Source: UBA9676 sp036522155
GTDB taxonomy: Bacteria; Actinomycetota; Actinomycetes; Streptosporangiales; Streptosporangiaceae
DNA: 17,056 bases
NCBI GenBank assembly: GCA_036522155.1
Contig: DATDGI010000164.1
Span: 1-17,056 of the forward strand
Reading direction: 5' to 3'
Positions 1-7,074 of this stretch are shown here, in pieces (the stretch's first letter is position 1; every line of letters starts with the position of its first letter). The translations under genes were made by a program, and so were the position numbers. The notes under the pieces are model-generated. The model was not told the DNA's origin and did not search any database. It worked only from the letters and a program-made list of their open reading frames with translations.

Positions 1-1
1 C

Positions 2-1954
2 GCCCGCGATCAGCGCGGGCGGGCCGGAACCGGCCGGGAACACGGCAACGGCCCCGAGCCGGCCGGCGCGGGTCCAGCCGGTGGCCCCGGCCCCGGACGT
101 GACCCGGCGGGGGAGCCGGGCGAGCCGCCCGGCAGCGTTAGGCATCAAGATCCGCTGACGCTGGCGGTGACGGATCTGACCGCGGAGCAGGGCAGCCTGG
201 TGGAGGCGCTGGACGATCTCGGTGCCGCGGCCGGGTACTCCGCGGCGGGTTATGCGCGGTTCGGCGCGCTCGCGGCCGAACTTCGCATGCTGCGCCTGCA
301 CGCCGGCCGGCCGCTGCCCGACCTGGTCGGCGAGGTGGAGCGGGTGCTCGGCCTGGACGTGGAGGTGGCGGCCCAGCCGTGGCGGGACCCAGCCGCGGCT
401 CGGGCCGACCTGGACGCGTTCGCGGACGCCGCGGCGGCCTTCGCCGACGACGAGGAGGAGCCGACCCTGGGCGCCTTCCTCGCCTACCTGACCGCGGCCG
501 AGGCCGAGGAGTTCGGGCTGGAATCGGGCCGTCCCAGCGGGATCGACGCGGTGATCCTGACCACGGTGCACGCGGCGAAGGGCCTGCAATGGCCCGCCGT
601 GGTCGTGCCCGGCCTCGCCGCCGGGGCCAAGGCGCGGGTCTTCCCGGCCCGCCCGGTGGCGAGCACCCGATGGACGGAGAATCCCCGGCTGCTGCCGTTT
701 GGCCTGCGCGGGGATGCCGACGACCTGCCTGCCCTGGCCGATCTCTCGGCGCCGTCGCTGGCGGCGTTCGGGGACGCCTGCACCGTCCGTGATCTGGCCG
801 AGGAGCGCCGGCTGGCCTACGTGGCGGTGACCCGGGCCGCCTACTGGGTGGCCTGCACCGGCTACTGGTGGGGGGACGGCGTCTCCCCGCTCGGGCCGTC
901 GGTGTTCCTGGACGAGGTCCGGGCCGCGTGCCAGGCCGGGGCCGGAACCGTGGCCCGGTGGGTGCCACCGCCGGAGGAGGACGCCACCAATCCGGTGCTG
1001 GCCAGCCCCGTGTCCGTGAGCTGGCCGCCGTCCCCGGCCGGGGCCCGGCACGCGGCCGTCGCCGAGGCGGCGGCACTGGTCGAGCGGGCCCGCGCCCGGC
1101 TGATGGCCGGCCCGCCCGGCGCCCCCGACGACGGCGTGCCCGAGGACGGCGCCCGCGAGGACGGCGCCCCCGAGGAGGGCGCCCGCGAGGAGGGCGCCCG
1201 CGAGGAGGGCGTGCCCGGTGACGGCGACGGCGGCGGCGCGATGACGGCCGGGGACCGGCTGGTGGCCGAAGCCTGGGCCGATGACACCGAACTCCTGCTG
1301 GCCGAGCGCGCGGAGCGGCGCGCCGACCTCTCGGCCGTCTGGCTGCCTGGCCGGCTCACCGTGTCATCGCTGGTCACGATGGCCGCCGACCCAGCCGAGC
1401 TGGCCCGTGAGATCCGCCGCCCGATGCCGCGCCCGCCCGCGCCGCAGGCCCGCCGCGGCAGTGCCTTCCACCGGTGGCTGGAGGAGCGGTTCGGCCAGCA
1501 GCGGCTGCTCGATCCGGCCGACCTGCTCGGCGCGGCCGACGAGCCGGCCGACGGCGCCGACGCCAGCGACCTGGCGCTGCTGCGGGAGCGCTTCGAGGCC
1601 GGGGAGTGGGGCAGCCGCTGGCCGCTGGAGGTGGAGGTGCCGTTCGAGATGCTGATCGCCGGGCGGTCGGTCCGCGGCCGGATCGACGCCGTCTTCGCCG
1701 ACGCCGCCGACGGCCGCTACGACCTGGTCGACTGGAAGACGGGCCAGCCGCCGGGCACGGACGATGACCACCGGGCCACCGCCGTCCAGCTCGCCGCCTA
1801 CCGGCTGGCCTGGGCCGGGCTCGCGAAGGTCCCGGTGGATCAGGTGCGGGCGGCGTTCTACTACGTCCGTCATGACCTGACCGTGCGGCCAGGGGATCTG
1901 GTGGACCAGGCCGGGCTGACGGCGCTCATCGAGGGCGTCCCGCTGCGCGCCTGA
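2..1954 (+). CDS. adnB: AdnB-like ATP-dependent DNA helicase/nuclease, 3' part (5' end outside window)
   Basis: This is the C-terminal two-thirds or less of a UvrD/RecB-type helicase-nuclease. AdnAB complexes resect DNA double-strand breaks in actinobacteria. The frame is open from base 2 with no stop, so the gene starts upstream and the GTG at 167 is internal. Visible helicase motifs are TVHAAKGLQW (551-592) and EERRLAYVAVTRA (800-838), the UvrD C-terminal motifs V and VI. A RecB-family PD-(D/E)XK nuclease follows: GSAFHRWLEER (about 1457-1489), the metal-binding Asp of GRIDAVF (1685-1687), DWKTG (1730-1744) and a QLAAYRLAW helix. Two low-complexity inserts stand out: a Gly/Pro/Arg-rich linker at 2-150 and acidic pentapeptide repeats at 1133-1222. 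A nudC homologue lies downstream, as in Mycobacterium, which favours AdnB over AdnA. The family call is strong; the AdnB assignment is inferred from context. Confidence 0.88.
   Translation, partial: ARDQRGRAGTGREHGNGPEPAGAGPAGGPGPGRDPAGEPGEPPGSVRHQDPLTLAVTDLTAEQGSLVEALDDLGAAAGYSAAGYARFGALAAELRMLRLHAGRPLPDLVGEVERVLGLDVEVAAQPWRDPAAARADLDAFADAAAAFADDEEEPTLGAFLAYLTAAEAEEFGLESGRPSGIDAVILTTVHAAKGLQWPAVVVPGLAAGAKARVFPARPVASTRWTENPRLLPFGLRGDADDLPALADLSAPSLAAFGDACTVRDLAEERRLAYVAVTRAAYWVACTGYWWGDGVSPLGPSVFLDEVRAACQAGAGTVARWVPPPEEDATNPVLASPVSVSWPPSPAGARHAAVAEAAALVERARARLMAGPPGAPDDGVPEDGAREDGAPEEGAREEGAREEGVPGDGDGGGAMTAGDRLVAEAWADDTELLLAERAERRADLSAVWLPGRLTVSSLVTMAADPAELAREIRRPMPRPPAPQARRGSAFHRWLEERFGQQRLLDPADLLGAADEPADGADASDLALLRERFEAGEWGSRWPLEVEVPFEMLIAGRSVRGRIDAVFADAADGRYDLVDWKTGQPPGTDDDHRATAVQLAAYRLAWAGLAKVPVDQVRAAFYYVRHDLTVRPGDLVDQAGLTALIEGVPLRA
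1133..1222 (+). repeat. 15-bp tandem repeat coding acidic pentapeptides inside adnB-like gene
   Basis: Six consecutive 15-bp units encode G-(A/V)-(R/P)-(E/G)-(D/E): GVPED, GARED, GAPEE, GAREE, GAREE, GVPGD. The units are in frame and close to identical at the DNA level, especially 1178-1207. The repeat lies between the helicase motif VI region and the nuclease domain, so it probably forms a flexible acidic linker whose length could vary by slippage. Confidence 0.85.
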
Positions 1955-1989
1955 CCCGCCCCGCCGGGATCAGGAACGGCTGCTCCGCG

Positions 1990-3360
1990 CTAGCTGGCCG
2001 GGCGGCCGGCCGGGGCCGGTTCGCGGATCTCAGGCGGGCTGCTCGCCGCCGCCACGCCGGTCGCGCCCGGGCGGCCTGGCCTGGTCAGCAGGAGCCAGGC
2101 GGCCAGCCCCAGCGGGTACATGAAGTACCCGGCCCGGGTGGCCGGCGCGAGCAGGAACAGCGCGGTGAGGCCGACGGCCAGCCGCCAGACCGCCGCGCGC
2201 ACGTCGGCAGGCGGGCGGGCCACCAGCCAGGCCCCGGCCGCCAGGCCCGCGGTCACCACCAGGCCGACGGCGGCCCAGTGGCCGGCGCCGCCCGCCATGG
2301 CGATCAGGTGCCCGGGCAGCACGCTCTCTGCCGGGCTGGCCACCTTGGCCATGCCCAGCGGGAACTTGATCGTGTTCAGCACCATGGCCCCCGGATGCGT
2401 CAGGGCCACCGGGCCGTCGGCGAGGCCGGTCATGGCCAGTACGGCCAGGGCCAGCAGGGCGGCCGCGCGCCTGCCCTGCCGGGAAGCGACGAGGACGAGC
2501 ACCACCACCAGCGCGGGCCAGGCGGTGGCCTTCATGGCGGCGGCCAGGCCGAGCACCACCCCGGCCGCGGCCAGCCTCGGCCAGGACCGCCCGCGCGGCT
2601 CGGCCAGCAGCGCGAACCCCAGGCAGATCAGGCCAAGGACCGGGAGGTCGTCGCCACCGACCGAGAGCGGGAAGGCCACGACCGGGGAGGCGATGACGAT
2701 GGTGGTCCACCAGCCCGGCCGCCGGGTCCCCAGCAGCGTCAGGGCGGCCGCGAACGTTGTCGCGAACACCAGCCCGAACCACAGCCGCGGGTCGGTGAGC
2801 GGCCCGCCGCCGAGTACGGCCCGCGGCAGCCCGAACACGATCAGGGCCGGCAGATAGGGGTCGTACGCGTAGGGGCTGTGCGCGGCGGCTAGCGCCGCGG
2901 CTCCCTGGTAGGGGGTGCCGCGGTGCAGCAGCAGCGCGGCCGACCGGATGGTCACCCCCACCTCGGGCTGTGCCTCCCCGGCCACCGCCAGCCAGCCGAG
3001 CGGGGCGGCCACGGCGCCGGTGAAACCGGCCACCACGGCCAGGCCGGTGGCGCGGCGCCGGATCGCGGTGCCCCAGCGCCGGGCGGCCAGCACGATCAGG
3101 AAGGCCACGCCGTAGCCGGCCGCGGCGAACATCCCCCAGGTACGTTCGGGTGGCTGGTTGCTGATGAGGGCGACGACGGCGGCGAAGGCCGCGGACGCGA
3201 CGATCAGGACCGCGAACCACTCCCGCTGGACGGCCCGGGTGGTGGCCAGCACGGCCGGCGGGCACCGCCAGCGGGGCCCCGGGTGGACCCCGGTACCCTT
3301 GCGCTCACCAGCCAGTTGCAGCGTCACGGTTGATGACGCTATGCCTGATGAGCCCGCCAC
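1990..3360 (-). CDS. Polytopic membrane protein, GT-C/GT87 (DUF2029)-like glycosyltransferase
   Basis: The 456-residue product is dominated by hydrophobic segments; I estimate 10 or more membrane spans, beginning at WFAVLIVASAAFAAVVALI. Features that recall GT87/DUF2029 polyprenol-sugar transferases are a periplasmic-type loop with GTPYQG...AYDPYLPALIVFGLP, an LAAAMKATAWPALVV helix like the family's K-x-T-x-W region, and a hydrophobic C-terminal half ending in a polar tail. I see no unambiguous catalytic Asp motif, so the function is tentative. The start is uncertain. GTG at 3360 gives the longest frame but has no Shine-Dalgarno. In-frame GTGs at 3327 and 3252 are alternatives, and the one at 3327 lies 8 nt after a TAGCGT box that could serve a leaderless transcript. 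The gene converges on the adnB-like gene (35-bp gap) and diverges from the dipeptidase. Confidence 0.7.
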   Translation of the reverse strand: MAGSSGIASSTVTLQLAGERKGTGVHPGPRWRCPPAVLATTRAVQREWFAVLIVASAAFAAVVALISNQPPERTWGMFAAAGYGVAFLIVLAARRWGTAIRRRATGLAVVAGFTGAVAAPLGWLAVAGEAQPEVGVTIRSAALLLHRGTPYQGAAALAAAHSPYAYDPYLPALIVFGLPRAVLGGGPLTDPRLWFGLVFATTFAAALTLLGTRRPGWWTTIVIASPVVAFPLSVGGDDLPVLGLICLGFALLAEPRGRSWPRLAAAGVVLGLAAAMKATAWPALVVVLVLVASRQGRRAAALLALAVLAMTGLADGPVALTHPGAMVLNTIKFPLGMAKVASPAESVLPGHLIAMAGGAGHWAAVGLVVTAGLAAGAWLVARPPADVRAAVWRLAVGLTALFLLAPATRAGYFMYPLGLAAWLLLTRPGRPGATGVAAASSPPEIREPAPAGRPAS

Positions 3361-3441
3361 GTCGTCATGCCGCAGGGTGATCTGTTACTGGACCCGGGGA
3401 CGAGGGTTGCGGCTCGGCGGGTGGCCGGGCCCGTGCCCCGT

Positions 3442-3447
3442 TAGAGT
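3442..3447 (+). promoter_or_regulatory. Possible -10 element for the dipeptidase gene
   Basis: TAGAGT fits the TANNNT -10 pattern 36 bp before the ATG at 3484. No convincing -35 hexamer sits at 16-18 bp, so this is a weak prediction. Confidence 0.3.
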
Positions 3448-3466
3448 GCCGGAACAACACCCCCCG

Positions 3467-3474
3467 TGAGGAGG
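3467..3474 (+). promoter_or_regulatory. Ribosome binding site that fixes the dipeptidase start
   Basis: TGAGGAGG ends 9 nt before ATG 3484. The in-frame GTG at 3466 overlaps this element and is therefore part of the ribosome binding site, not the start codon. Confidence 0.8.
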
Positions 3475-3483
3475 CCCAGCGGC

Positions 3484-4884
3484 ATGGACGTCCGCGACTA
3501 CGTCGAGCAGCAGGCACGCGGTTTCTTCGACGATCTGAAGCAGTGGCTGGCCATCCCGTCGATCTCCGCTGATCCTGGCCACCACCCCGACGTCCGGGCC
3601 AGCGCCGGCTGGCTGGCCGCCCACCTGCGGTCCATCGGGTTCCCGGAGGTGGAGATCTGGGAGACCGGCGGCGGCGGATCGCCGGGCCTGCCCGCGGTCT
3701 ACGCCTGCTGGCCCGCCGCCGACCCGGCCGCGCCTGCCGTCTGCGTCTACGGCCACCACGACGTGCAGCCGGTGGAGCCGCTCGGGCAATGGGACTCAGC
3801 GCCGTTCGAGCCCGCCGAGCGGGACGGCCAGCTGCTCGCCCGGGGCGCGTCCGACGACAAGGGGCAGGTGATGCTGCACAGCCTGGGCGTCCGGGCCTGG
3901 CTGGCGGCCTCCGGGGCGAGCGCACCGCCTGTCACCATCAAGCTGCTCATCGAGGGGGAGGAAGAGTCGGGTTCGCCGCATTTCGCCGAGCTGCTGACGG
4001 CCAGGGCTGACCGCCTCGCCTGCGACGTCATCGTGGTCTCCGACACCACCATGTGGGCCGCCGACGTGCCGTCCATGTGCACCGGGATGCGCGGGGTGGT
4101 GGCCGCCGAGATCGCGCTGCTCGGCCCGGACACCGACCTGCACTCGGGCTCCTTCGGCGGCGGTGTGCCGAACCCGCTGCACGCCATGGCCGCGCTGCTG
4201 GCGGGCCTGCACGACGCCGGTGGCCGGGTCACGCTGCCCGGGTTCTACGACCGGGTGCTCCCGCTCACCGCCGCTGAGCGGGAGATGTTCGCCCGGCTGC
4301 CGTACGAGGAGAAGCTCTGGCTGGCCGACGCCGGGCACAGCCAGGTGGCCGCGGGGGAGGCCGGGTTCAGCACCCTGGAGCGGATCTGGGCGCGGCCCAC
4401 GGCCGAGGTCAACGGCATGTGGGGCGGTCACACCGGGCCGGGTGGCAAGACGATCGTGCCCGCCAGCGCGCACGCCAAGGTTTCCTTCCGGCTGGTCGCC
4501 GGCCAGGAGCCGGCCGAGGTCGCCGACGGGCTGCGGGCGCATATGGCCGCGCACACCCCGCCGGGGATCCGCGCCGAGGTCAGTTTCGAGGGGCCGGGCG
4601 TGCGGCCCTGCTTCTCGCCCGTCGGCTCACCGGCGGTGCAGGCGGGCAAGCGGGCGATGGAGCGGGCGTTCGGCACCGAGGTGCTGTTCACCCGGGAAGG
4701 CGGCAGCGGCCCGGAAGCGGATCTGGCCGATATCCTCGGCGCGCCGCTGGTATTCGTGGCGGTCGGCCTGGACTCCGACCGCATCCACGCGCCGAACGAG
4801 AAGGCCGAGATGGCGCTGCTGCTGAAGGGGGCCGAAGCGGTGGCGTACCTGTGGGACGAGCTGTCGGCGGTGCGCCGTCACTGA
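3484..4884 (+). CDS. M20 family metallodipeptidase (CNDP/ArgE-like)
   Basis: This 466-residue zinc-dependent peptidase of the M20 family hydrolyses dipeptides or acylated amino acids in the cytosol. No signal peptide is seen. The di-metal site is complete by family pattern: H91 and D93 (YGHHDVQP), D124 (GASDDKGQ), the catalytic/ligand pair E160-E161 (GEEESGS), D187 (VVSDTTMW) and H435 (RIHAPNE). The lid domain lies at about 195-370, with HSGSFGGGVPNP (220-231) and the WGGHTGPGGKTIVP substrate loop (313-326). Length and motif order match the carnosinase-like dipeptidase branch. The ATG at 3484 is chosen because GAGGAGG stands 9 nt upstream. nudC follows after 25 bp, so co-transcription is likely. 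Substrate specificity cannot be told from sequence. Confidence 0.93.
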   Translation: MDVRDYVEQQARGFFDDLKQWLAIPSISADPGHHPDVRASAGWLAAHLRSIGFPEVEIWETGGGGSPGLPAVYACWPAADPAAPAVCVYGHHDVQPVEPLGQWDSAPFEPAERDGQLLARGASDDKGQVMLHSLGVRAWLAASGASAPPVTIKLLIEGEEESGSPHFAELLTARADRLACDVIVVSDTTMWAADVPSMCTGMRGVVAAEIALLGPDTDLHSGSFGGGVPNPLHAMAALLAGLHDAGGRVTLPGFYDRVLPLTAAEREMFARLPYEEKLWLADAGHSQVAAGEAGFSTLERIWARPTAEVNGMWGGHTGPGGKTIVPASAHAKVSFRLVAGQEPAEVADGLRAHMAAHTPPGIRAEVSFEGPGVRPCFSPVGSPAVQAGKRAMERAFGTEVLFTREGGSGPEADLADILGAPLVFVAVGLDSDRIHAPNEKAEMALLLKGAEAVAYLWDELSAVRRH

Positions 4885-4909
4885 CCGCGGTGCGCCCGCG
4901 GAAGGCGGC

Positions 4910-5911
4910 ATGACCGGCGATGCCGCGGGGGCCCGGGAGGACCTGGTGGCCGCGCGCGACCTGGGCGGGTTCACGCTGGCCCGGAGCGAGGTGGACCGGG
5001 CCAGCTCGCACCGTGAGGACGCGGACTGGGTCGCGGCCGCCTGGGCCGATGACGCCAGCCGGGTGCTGGTCCTGGACGAGGGCCAGGCCCTGATCAGCTT
5101 CGGTGCGGGGAACGCCGGCCCGGCTGAGCTGGTCTTCGTGCCGCCGTTGGAGGCACCGGCCGGGGTGCGTTTCCTGCTCGGGGTGGACGCGGATGGGGTC
5201 GCCTACTTCGGCGTGATGGGCCCGCCCGGCGGGCTGGGCGCCAAGCCGGTGCCGCCGCCCGGCGCGGCCATGCCGGCGCCGGTCACCGGGGTGCGGCCAG
5301 CCCCGCTGCGGCAGGCCGGGCCGCTGCTCGGCGATCGGGACGCCGGGCTGTTCACGCACGCGGTGGCGCTGGCCAACTGGCATGCCCGGCACACGCACTG
5401 CCCGCGGTGCGGGGCGGAGACCATCCCGGCCCCGGCGGGCCATGCGCGCCGCTGCCCGGTGGACGGCAGCGAGCACTTCCCCCGTATCGACCCGGCGGTG
5501 ATCATGCTGGTGACCGACGAGGCGGATCGCTGCCTGCTCGCCCGCAACCGGGCCTGGCCGCCGCACCGGGTGTCGATCCTGGCTGGTTTCGTTGAGGCGG
5601 GCGAGTCGGCCGAGCAGGCGGTCGCCCGCGAGGTCCGGGAGGAGGCCGGGATCGAGGTGGCGGAGGTCAGCTACGTCGGCAGCCAGCCCTGGCCGATGCC
5701 GCAGAGCCTGATGCTCGGGTTCCGGGCGCAGGCCCGGCCCGGGCAGCAGATCCGGGTGGACGACACCGAGATCGCCGAAGCCCGCTGGTTCTCCCACGCC
5801 GAGCTGGGCGAAGCGGCCGCCACCGGGGATGTGCTGCTCCCGCCGCCGGTGTCCATCGCCCACCAGATCATCCGTTCCTGGTACGGCGGCCCCCTCCCCG
5901 GCACCTGGTAG
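4910..5911 (+). CDS. nudC: NAD(+)/NADH pyrophosphatase NudC (Nudix hydrolase)
   Basis: NudC cleaves NADH/NAD+ to the mononucleotides and, in bacteria studied, removes NAD caps from RNA. The 333-residue protein has an N-terminal domain (about 1-150), a zinc-ribbon region with C164-x2-C167-x14-C182, the Nudix box from G226 to I248 with REVREEAG at 240-247, and the diagnostic SQPWPMPQS motif (258-266) that separates NADH pyrophosphatases from other Nudix enzymes. The fourth zinc-ligand position, C-x2-C in E. coli NudC, is Asp185 here. The gene follows the dipeptidase by 25 bp, with a modest GGAAGG ribosome site just before ATG 4910. It ends 9 bp from the convergent LLM oxidoreductase gene. Confidence 0.94.
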   Translation: MTGDAAGAREDLVAARDLGGFTLARSEVDRASSHREDADWVAAAWADDASRVLVLDEGQALISFGAGNAGPAELVFVPPLEAPAGVRFLLGVDADGVAYFGVMGPPGGLGAKPVPPPGAAMPAPVTGVRPAPLRQAGPLLGDRDAGLFTHAVALANWHARHTHCPRCGAETIPAPAGHARRCPVDGSEHFPRIDPAVIMLVTDEADRCLLARNRAWPPHRVSILAGFVEAGESAEQAVAREVREEAGIEVAEVSYVGSQPWPMPQSLMLGFRAQARPGQQIRVDDTEIAEARWFSHAELGEAAATGDVLLPPPVSIAHQIIRSWYGGPLPGTW

Positions 5912-5920
5912 CGCCCGGCG

Positions 5921-6883
5921 TCAGGCGGGGGCGAGCTGGCGGATGGCCTCGGCCTCGTCCATGCCCGGGGCGGGGATCACCGCGATCACCGGGGTGTCCA
6001 GGCCGGCCGCCTGGTACTCAGCGACCCGTTCCCGGCACCGCTGCGGGTGCCCGTGCACGACCAGGTCGTCGACCAGGTGGTCGGGGATGGCGGCCAGTGC
6101 CCCCCTGCGGTCCGCGGCCGACCAGGCGGCCCGCATCGGCGCCAGCAGCTCACCCCGGCCGAGCCACTCGTGGAAGGCGGCATACGCGGGCACGGTGAGG
6201 TAGGCGGCGATCAGCCGGCGGCCGATCTGGCGGGCCGTGCCGGCGTCGCTGGTCGGGCAGACGAACACCCGCGCGATGAGTTCACAATCCGGCCCGGCCT
6301 CGGCCCGGATGACGGGCACGTCCGCGGGGGCCAGCCAGTTGGTGATGGCCGCGTCCGCCAGCGTGGCCGCCAGCCGCACCATCTGCGGGCGGAGCGCGGC
6401 GAGCGCCAGGCCCGGCGGCTGCGGTGGCGGCGGGTCCAGCCGGAAGCCGTTGATGGTGAACGTCTCGTACTGCGCGCTGACCTTCTCCCCGGCCAGCGCC
6501 GCGCGGAGGAACCGCAGCGTGTCCCGGGCGCGCTGATACGGCCGGTCCAGCTCGATCCCGTTCCAGTCGGTCACGATCACCGGCGAGGAGATGCCGACCC
6601 CCAGCACGAACCGGCCCGGCGCCAGCGCGGCCACGGTCGCCGCCTCCATCGCCAGCAGCGCCGGGCCCCGGGTGAAGATCCCGGCGATCGCGCTGCCCAG
6701 CCGCAGGCCGCCGGTCCACTGCGCGGCCAGGGCCAGCGGCAGCAGGGCATCGGCGCCGTTCAGCTCGGATGACCAGGCGTCGGTGTAACCGAGGCCGGGC
6801 AGGCTGGCGACGAACTCCTGCTGCTCGGCCAGCGGCCGGCTGCGCAACGGGAGCGTGATGCCCCACCGCTGGGTCGTTGACAT
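5921..6883 (-). CDS. LLM-class (luciferase-like) F420-dependent oxidoreductase
   Basis: The 320-residue protein belongs to the bacterial luciferase-like TIM-barrel superfamily, whose actinobacterial members mostly use coenzyme F420. Visible features are the first beta strand (WGITLPL), GYTDAWSSELNGADALLPLALAA (about 32-54), LRLGSAIAGIFTRGPALLAMEAATV, and the strongly conserved GRFVLGVGISSPVIVTDWNG (90-109). The C-terminal half has PDHLVDDLVVHGHPQRCRERVAEYQAAG, typical of this branch. The start is ATG 6883, because AGGAGG (6894-6889) lies 5 nt upstream. A longer in-frame extension to 6961 lacks a ribosome site. The gene diverges from a DDN-like gene across a shared operator region, so both may answer to one repressor. 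The substrate is unknown, and F420 use rather than FMN is inferred. Confidence 0.87.
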   Translation of the reverse strand: MSTTQRWGITLPLRSRPLAEQQEFVASLPGLGYTDAWSSELNGADALLPLALAAQWTGGLRLGSAIAGIFTRGPALLAMEAATVAALAPGRFVLGVGISSPVIVTDWNGIELDRPYQRARDTLRFLRAALAGEKVSAQYETFTINGFRLDPPPPQPPGLALAALRPQMVRLAATLADAAITNWLAPADVPVIRAEAGPDCELIARVFVCPTSDAGTARQIGRRLIAAYLTVPAYAAFHEWLGRGELLAPMRAAWSAADRRGALAAIPDHLVDDLVVHGHPQRCRERVAEYQAAGLDTPVIAVIPAPGMDEAEAIRQLAPA

Positions 6884-6886
6884 CGG

Positions 6887-6894
6887 CACCTCCT
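6887..6894 (-). promoter_or_regulatory. Strong ribosome binding site of the LLM oxidoreductase
   Basis: AGGAGGTG on the minus strand, with AGGAGG ending 5 nt before ATG 6883, decides the start of the LLM gene. Confidence 0.85.
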
Positions 6895-6930
6895 GCGGGC
6901 ATGTGCCCCCATCTTGCCTTCCCCCGGCTT

Positions 6931-6946
6931 GTCCGGTATCCCGGAC
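6931..6946. promoter_or_regulatory. 16-bp perfect palindromic element in the LLM gene leader
   Basis: GTCCGG-TATC-CCGGAC is a perfect inverted repeat with 6-bp arms and a 4-nt spacer. It sits about 48 bp upstream of the LLM start codon, inside the predicted 5' leader of that gene. It could be a protein operator or a small RNA hairpin; the sequence alone does not decide. Confidence 0.45.
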
Positions 6947-6971
6947 CAGGGCGGTCACCATCGACGATCAG

Positions 6972-6977
6972 ATCATA
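6972..6977 (-). promoter_or_regulatory. Candidate -10 box for the LLM oxidoreductase (divergent promoter)
   Basis: TATGAT on the minus strand is close to the sigma-70 consensus and would give a leader of about 80 nt. The matching -35 window falls within or next to the 6989-7001 operator and has no clear TTGACA. Repressor binding there should also block this promoter. Confidence 0.4.
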
Positions 6978-6988
6978 GGACCAAATCG

Positions 6989-7001
6989 AGAGCGCTGCTC
7001 T
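6989..7001. promoter_or_regulatory. TetR-type palindromic operator O1 (AGAGC-N3-GCTCT)
   Basis: AGAGCGCTGCTCT is a perfect 5-bp-arm inverted repeat touching the -35 box at 7001-7006. With its flank (AATCGAGAGCGCTGCTCT, from 6984) it matches O2 at 16 of 18 positions. Symmetry and placement suggest a TetR/AcrR-family site; the regulator is not encoded next door. Confidence 0.7.
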
Positions 7002-7029
7002 TGACACGAGCTCGGAGACTGCGTAACAC
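7001..7029 (+). promoter_or_regulatory. Sigma-70-type promoter for the DDN-like gene
   Basis: A perfect -35 TTGACA (7001-7006) and a -10-like TAACAC (7024-7029) are separated by 17 bp. This predicts a start near 7035-7037. Operator O1 abuts the -35 and O2 covers the initially transcribed region. Confidence 0.65.
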
Positions 7030-7041
7030 TGTTCTTAATCA

Positions 7042-7054
7042 AGAGCACTGCTCT
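7042..7054. promoter_or_regulatory. TetR-type palindromic operator O2 (AGAGC-N3-GCTCT)
   Basis: AGAGCACTGCTCT is the second copy of the palindrome, with its centre 53 bp from that of O1, about five helical turns. It lies just downstream of the predicted transcription start and upstream of the ribosome site at 7062-7068. Confidence 0.7.
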
Positions 7055-7074
7055 GTAAACTGAGGAGACCCGCG

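Noticed and set aside
167..169. GTG as the start of the helicase-nuclease gene
   Set aside because: The same frame is open back to base 2, there is no ribosome site, and the protein would begin in the middle of the UvrD C-terminal region.
138..1076. Long minus-strand open frame opposite the helicase gene
   Set aside because: Its translation is Pro/Arg-rich with no domain. It is a shadow of the GC-rich third-position bias of the real gene.
3466..3468. GTG as the start of the dipeptidase
   Set aside because: It overlaps the GAGGAGG ribosome site that serves ATG 3484.
5912..5933. CGCCC/GGGCG inverted repeat between nudC and the LLM gene as a terminator
   Set aside because: Only 5 bp of stem, a mismatched interior and no T-tract. 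It is too weak to call.
6884..6961. N-terminal extension of the LLM oxidoreductase
   Set aside because: ATG 6883 has a strong AGGAGG, while the extension has no family match and covers the palindrome in the leader.
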